A stretch of 6,950 bases of DNA from an uncultured Collinsella sp. (GTDB lineage Bacteria; Actinomycetota; Coriobacteriia; Coriobacteriales; Coriobacteriaceae), in assembly GCA_900757235.1 (NCBI GenBank), contig CAAENB010000039.1:1-6950 (forward strand), given 5' to 3'. The position numbers and the translations under genes were made by a program. This document shows positions 5,377 to 6,950 of the stretch, one piece after another. Positions within the stretch are counted from its first letter, which is position 1, and each line of letters opens with the position of its first letter. The notes beneath the pieces are model-generated. The model saw only the letters and a list, made by a program, of their open reading frames with translations, was not told the origin of the DNA and did no database searches.

Positions 5377-6564
5377 ATGGCCGAGCTCCAAGAACTCCGT
5401 CGCTACCGCCGCGACTTGCACAGGATCCCGGAGCTCGACTTCGATCTTCCGCAGACGATCGCCTATATCGAGGGCGTGTTGGCACCGCTCACCTGCGATG
5501 TGACCCATCCGTGTCCCAGCTGCGTCTGCGCTTTCTTCGATGCCGGCACGGGCGCCGTGCATGCCACGGCGATTCGCGCCGACATGGACGCCCTGCCCAT
5601 CGCGGAGGCAACGGGCGCGACCTTTGCCTCGACGCATCCCGGTAAGATGCATGCGTGCGGTCACGACGGTCACATGGCCATGGTGCTTGCCGCCGCGACG
5701 TATGTCGATCGTACGATTCGTGAGCAGCCGGGTGCCATCAAGCGCAACGTGCTCTTTGTGTTTCAGCCGGCCGAGGAGACGACCGGTGGCGCCAAGACGG
5801 TATGCGAGAGTGGTGTGTTCGAGCGCTATGGGGCCGACCGCATTTTTGGCTTCCATGTGTGGCCCGATCTGCCTGCCGGCACGTTGGCGAGTTGTTCCGG
5901 TCCGCTGCTGGCGCGTTCGAGCGAGACGCATATCCATATTCACGGTACGAGCATCCACATCGCTAAGACCTATGGTGTGCCGGTCGAGGAGTCGCACGAT
6001 GCCGCGTTGGCGGCAGCAAAGTTTTTGGTTGCCGAGCGCGAGCTGATGGACGAGCTGGGCACCGACGAGCCCTGTATCGGTAAGTTTGGTCTGCTGCAGG
6101 CCGGTACGGTTTGTAACGCGGTGGCGGGGGAGGCCCATGTGGCCGGAAGCCTGCGTGTGTTTACGGACGACATGTTCGACCGTGCACGCGAGGGTGTGTG
6201 CCGCGTGCTTGATGAGGCATGCGCTGCAACGGGCTGCACGTACGATCTAGACTTTGCCGAGGGCTATCCGCCGGTCGACAACGACCCCGAGTTATTTGCC
6301 CGAATCGCGCCTGCTCTGCCCGAGTTACAGCTCGTGGACGAGCCGCTGCTGATTGCCGAGGATTTCGCGTTCTATCAGCGCCATCTGCCGGGCGTGTTTT
6401 TCTTGCTGGGCACGGGCGTGCCAGAGGACCAAGACAACCCGAGTGATTCGGATGGCTGCCCCGCCTATGCCATGAGCGCCCTGCATACTGATACCATGCT
6501 CTTTGACGAGGAAATCCTGCTCAAAGGCCTCGATGTCTACAAACGATTGCTTTTGCTTGGTTAA
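5377..6564 (+). CDS. M20D-family metallo-amidohydrolase, candidate N-acetyl-diaminopimelate deacetylase
   Basis: The 395-residue protein has all the marks of the M20D (hippuricase/IAA-amino-acid hydrolase/DapL) family: HRIPEL (15-20), AIRADMDALPI (65-75), MHACGHDGHM (91-100), FQPAEETTGGAK (129-140), GFHVWPDLPAGTL (158-170), GTVCNAVAGEAHVAGSLR (243-260), AEDFAFY (327-333) and ALHTDT (368-373). Likely metal ligands are C94, H96, E134, H160 and H370, with E133 as general base. The ATG follows AAAGGA (5365-5370) by six bases. It is divergent from an operon that has DapH but no deacetylase, so N-acetyl-DAP deacetylase (DapL) is an attractive role; other N-acyl amino-acid hydrolase activities cannot be excluded from sequence. 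Oddities: four cysteines in a CX5CX2CXC cluster (C40-C51), and a dimerisation-domain loop reading GTSIHIAKTYGVP where the family usually has a GHAAMPH-like motif; the loop is also a few residues longer. Cytoplasmic; no signal peptide. Confidence 0.88.
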   Translation: MAELQELRRYRRDLHRIPELDFDLPQTIAYIEGVLAPLTCDVTHPCPSCVCAFFDAGTGAVHATAIRADMDALPIAEATGATFASTHPGKMHACGHDGHMAMVLAAATYVDRTIREQPGAIKRNVLFVFQPAEETTGGAKTVCESGVFERYGADRIFGFHVWPDLPAGTLASCSGPLLARSSETHIHIHGTSIHIAKTYGVPVEESHDAALAAAKFLVAERELMDELGTDEPCIGKFGLLQAGTVCNAVAGEAHVAGSLRVFTDDMFDRAREGVCRVLDEACAATGCTYDLDFAEGYPPVDNDPELFARIAPALPELQLVDEPLLIAEDFAFYQRHLPGVFFLLGTGVPEDQDNPSDSDGCPAYAMSALHTDTMLFDEEILLKGLDVYKRLLLLG

Positions 6565-6593
6565 TTGACGAGGGATGCTTGCTCTAGAATATA

Positions 6594-6607
6594 CGAACAG
6601 ATGTACG
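6594..6607. promoter_or_regulatory. LexA (SOS) box-like dyad in the toxin promoter
   Basis: CGAACAGATGTACG differs at one position from the palindromic CGAAC-N4-GTTCG form of the LexA box known in Gram-positives. It ends just one base before a perfect TATAAT (6609-6614), so a bound repressor would block the promoter. The match is visible; regulation by LexA is inferred. Confidence 0.4.
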
Positions 6608-6608
6608 G

Positions 6609-6614
6609 TATAAT
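6609..6614 (+). promoter_or_regulatory. Perfect -10 hexamer TATAAT ahead of the toxin gene
   Basis: TATAAT lies 51 bases upstream of the higB-like ATG in AT-rich DNA. No good -35 lies 16-18 bases upstream (that stretch is occupied by AGAATA and the LexA-like dyad). TTGACG at 6565-6570 is a good -35, but pairs better with a poor AATATA at 6588-6593 (17-base spacer). The true start site is unresolved. Confidence 0.5.
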
Positions 6615-6632
6615 AGAGATATAAGTCTATAG

Positions 6633-6654
6633 AAACGTTTGACGTTATTAACGT
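6633..6654. repeat. Operator-like ACGT palindromes over the toxin 5' leader
   Basis: AAACGTTT (6633-6640) is a perfect 8-base palindrome. It is followed by ACGTTA-T-TAACGT (6642-6654), a perfect 6+1+6 palindrome ending next to the AAGG ribosome-binding site (6655-6658) of the toxin gene. Such sites are where toxin-antitoxin complexes typically autoregulate their operon; this role is inferred. Confidence 0.4.
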
Positions 6655-6665
6655 AAGGCGATACT

Positions 6666-6947
6666 ATGATTGCATCGTATAAAGATGAGGATACCGAACG
6701 TTTTGCGATGGGTGTGCGGGTCAGGAAGTTCGAGCCCTTTGAGCGTGTTGTGTTGAGGAAGATTCGCCAACTGCAGGTTTGTGCATCGCTTGATGATCTT
6801 CGCGTTCCACCGGGCAACCGCCTGGAAGCTTTGCAGGACGATCGTGCCGGTCAATATAGCATCCGTGTTAACGAGCGCTATCGGGTCTGTTTTGAGTGGA
6901 GACAGGAGATGGCTTGGAATGTCGAAATCGTCGATTATCACAAGTGA
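6666..6947 (+). CDS. higB: HigB-type toxin of the RelE/ParE superfamily
   Basis: The 93-residue protein is colinear with HigB/GraT (plasmid maintenance killer) toxins: N-terminal MIASYKDEDTERFAMG, a two-helix segment RVVLRKIRQLQVCASLDDLRV (from 27), the family signature PPGNRLEAL (48-56), GQYSIRVNERYRVCFEW (62-78) and the C-terminal VEIVDYHK (86-93). HigB toxins are mRNA interferases that cleave mRNA on the ribosome and are neutralised by a downstream HTH antitoxin, HigA. Conserved R67 and R73, together with the C-terminal Asp-Tyr-His, lie in the strands that form the RNase pocket of the family. AAGG (6655-6658) precedes the ATG by seven bases. The stop TGA (6945-6947) shares its A with an ATG (6947-6949), the expected overlap with higA, which would run out of the window. 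The gene looks intact and full length. Confidence 0.92.
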   Translation: MIASYKDEDTERFAMGVRVRKFEPFERVVLRKIRQLQVCASLDDLRVPPGNRLEALQDDRAGQYSIRVNERYRVCFEWRQEMAWNVEIVDYHK

Positions 6948-6950
6948 TGA

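Noticed and set aside
5224..6138. A 304-codon minus-strand open frame opposite the M20 gene, running into the riboswitch region
   Set aside because: It is antisense to the strongly conserved M20D motifs, composition is Arg/His/Gly-biased, and there is no convincing start signal or homology.
6639..6667. TTGACG (6639-6644) with TACTAT (6662-6667), spacing 17, as a promoter
   Set aside because: The -10 would overlap the toxin start codon, placing transcription start inside the gene and losing the N-terminus; the upstream TATAAT is a better candidate.
6648..6941. A 97-codon minus-strand open frame opposite the toxin gene, considered as a possible antisense antitoxin
   Set aside because: The plus-strand frame is an unmistakable HigB; the reverse frame has no antitoxin-like motif, and HigA normally follows higB.
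1..6950. tRNA, rRNA, CRISPR arrays, insertion sequences
   Set aside because: No cloverleaf, regularly spaced repeats, transposase motifs or rRNA-like segments were seen on either strand.

Overview
The window is GC-rich DNA with the gene content of a gut-type anaerobic bacterium. A clostridial-style nucleoid-associated protein, the acetyl branch of lysine/diaminopimelate (DAP) synthesis and an L-box (lysine riboswitch) leader are found together here at actinobacterial GC content. That combination points to Coriobacteriia, probably a Collinsella-like organism. The taxonomy is inferred from style and gene content, not proven.

Layout. (1) 1-948, plus strand: a 37-kDa nucleoid-associated protein (NdpA/YejK family), whose true N-terminus probably lies just upstream of the window. 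(2) 949-1195: a convergent intergenic region with a strong bidirectional terminator (975-1011), a ~98-nt nearly continuous imperfect palindrome (1055-1152) and a perfect 12-bp hairpin (1166-1193). (3) 1196-4997, minus strand: a compact lysine/DAP operon in the order lysA-dapA (one uninterrupted reading frame, an apparent fusion), dapB (TTG start overlapping the end of dapA), dapH. (4) 4998-5376: the divergent control region. It holds a lysine riboswitch aptamer (5069-5225, minus strand), an expression platform with two mutually exclusive helices next to the lysA Shine-Dalgarno, and AT-rich promoter DNA. (5) 5377-6564, plus strand: an M20D metallo-amidohydrolase that may be the N-acetyl-DAP deacetylase (DapL) needed by the same pathway. 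(6) 6565-6950: a promoter region with a LexA-box-like dyad and operator-like palindromes, then a HigB-type RelE/ParE toxin. The last four bases carry a probable start codon for the cognate antitoxin.

How the genes fit together. DapA condenses aspartate semialdehyde and pyruvate, DapB reduces the product, and DapH N-acetylates tetrahydrodipicolinate. An aminotransferase (not in this window) and an N-acetyl-DAP deacetylase (candidate: the divergent M20 gene) then give LL-DAP. DapF (not in this window) epimerises it, and LysA decarboxylates meso-DAP to lysine. The riboswitch would shut the operon down when lysine is plentiful. The most notable points are the LysA-DapA fusion, which keeps a good internal Shine-Dalgarno and ATG for a free-standing DapA; the readable switching mechanism of the lysine leader; the unusual cysteine cluster and altered loop of the M20 enzyme; and the long palindromic element after the operon.
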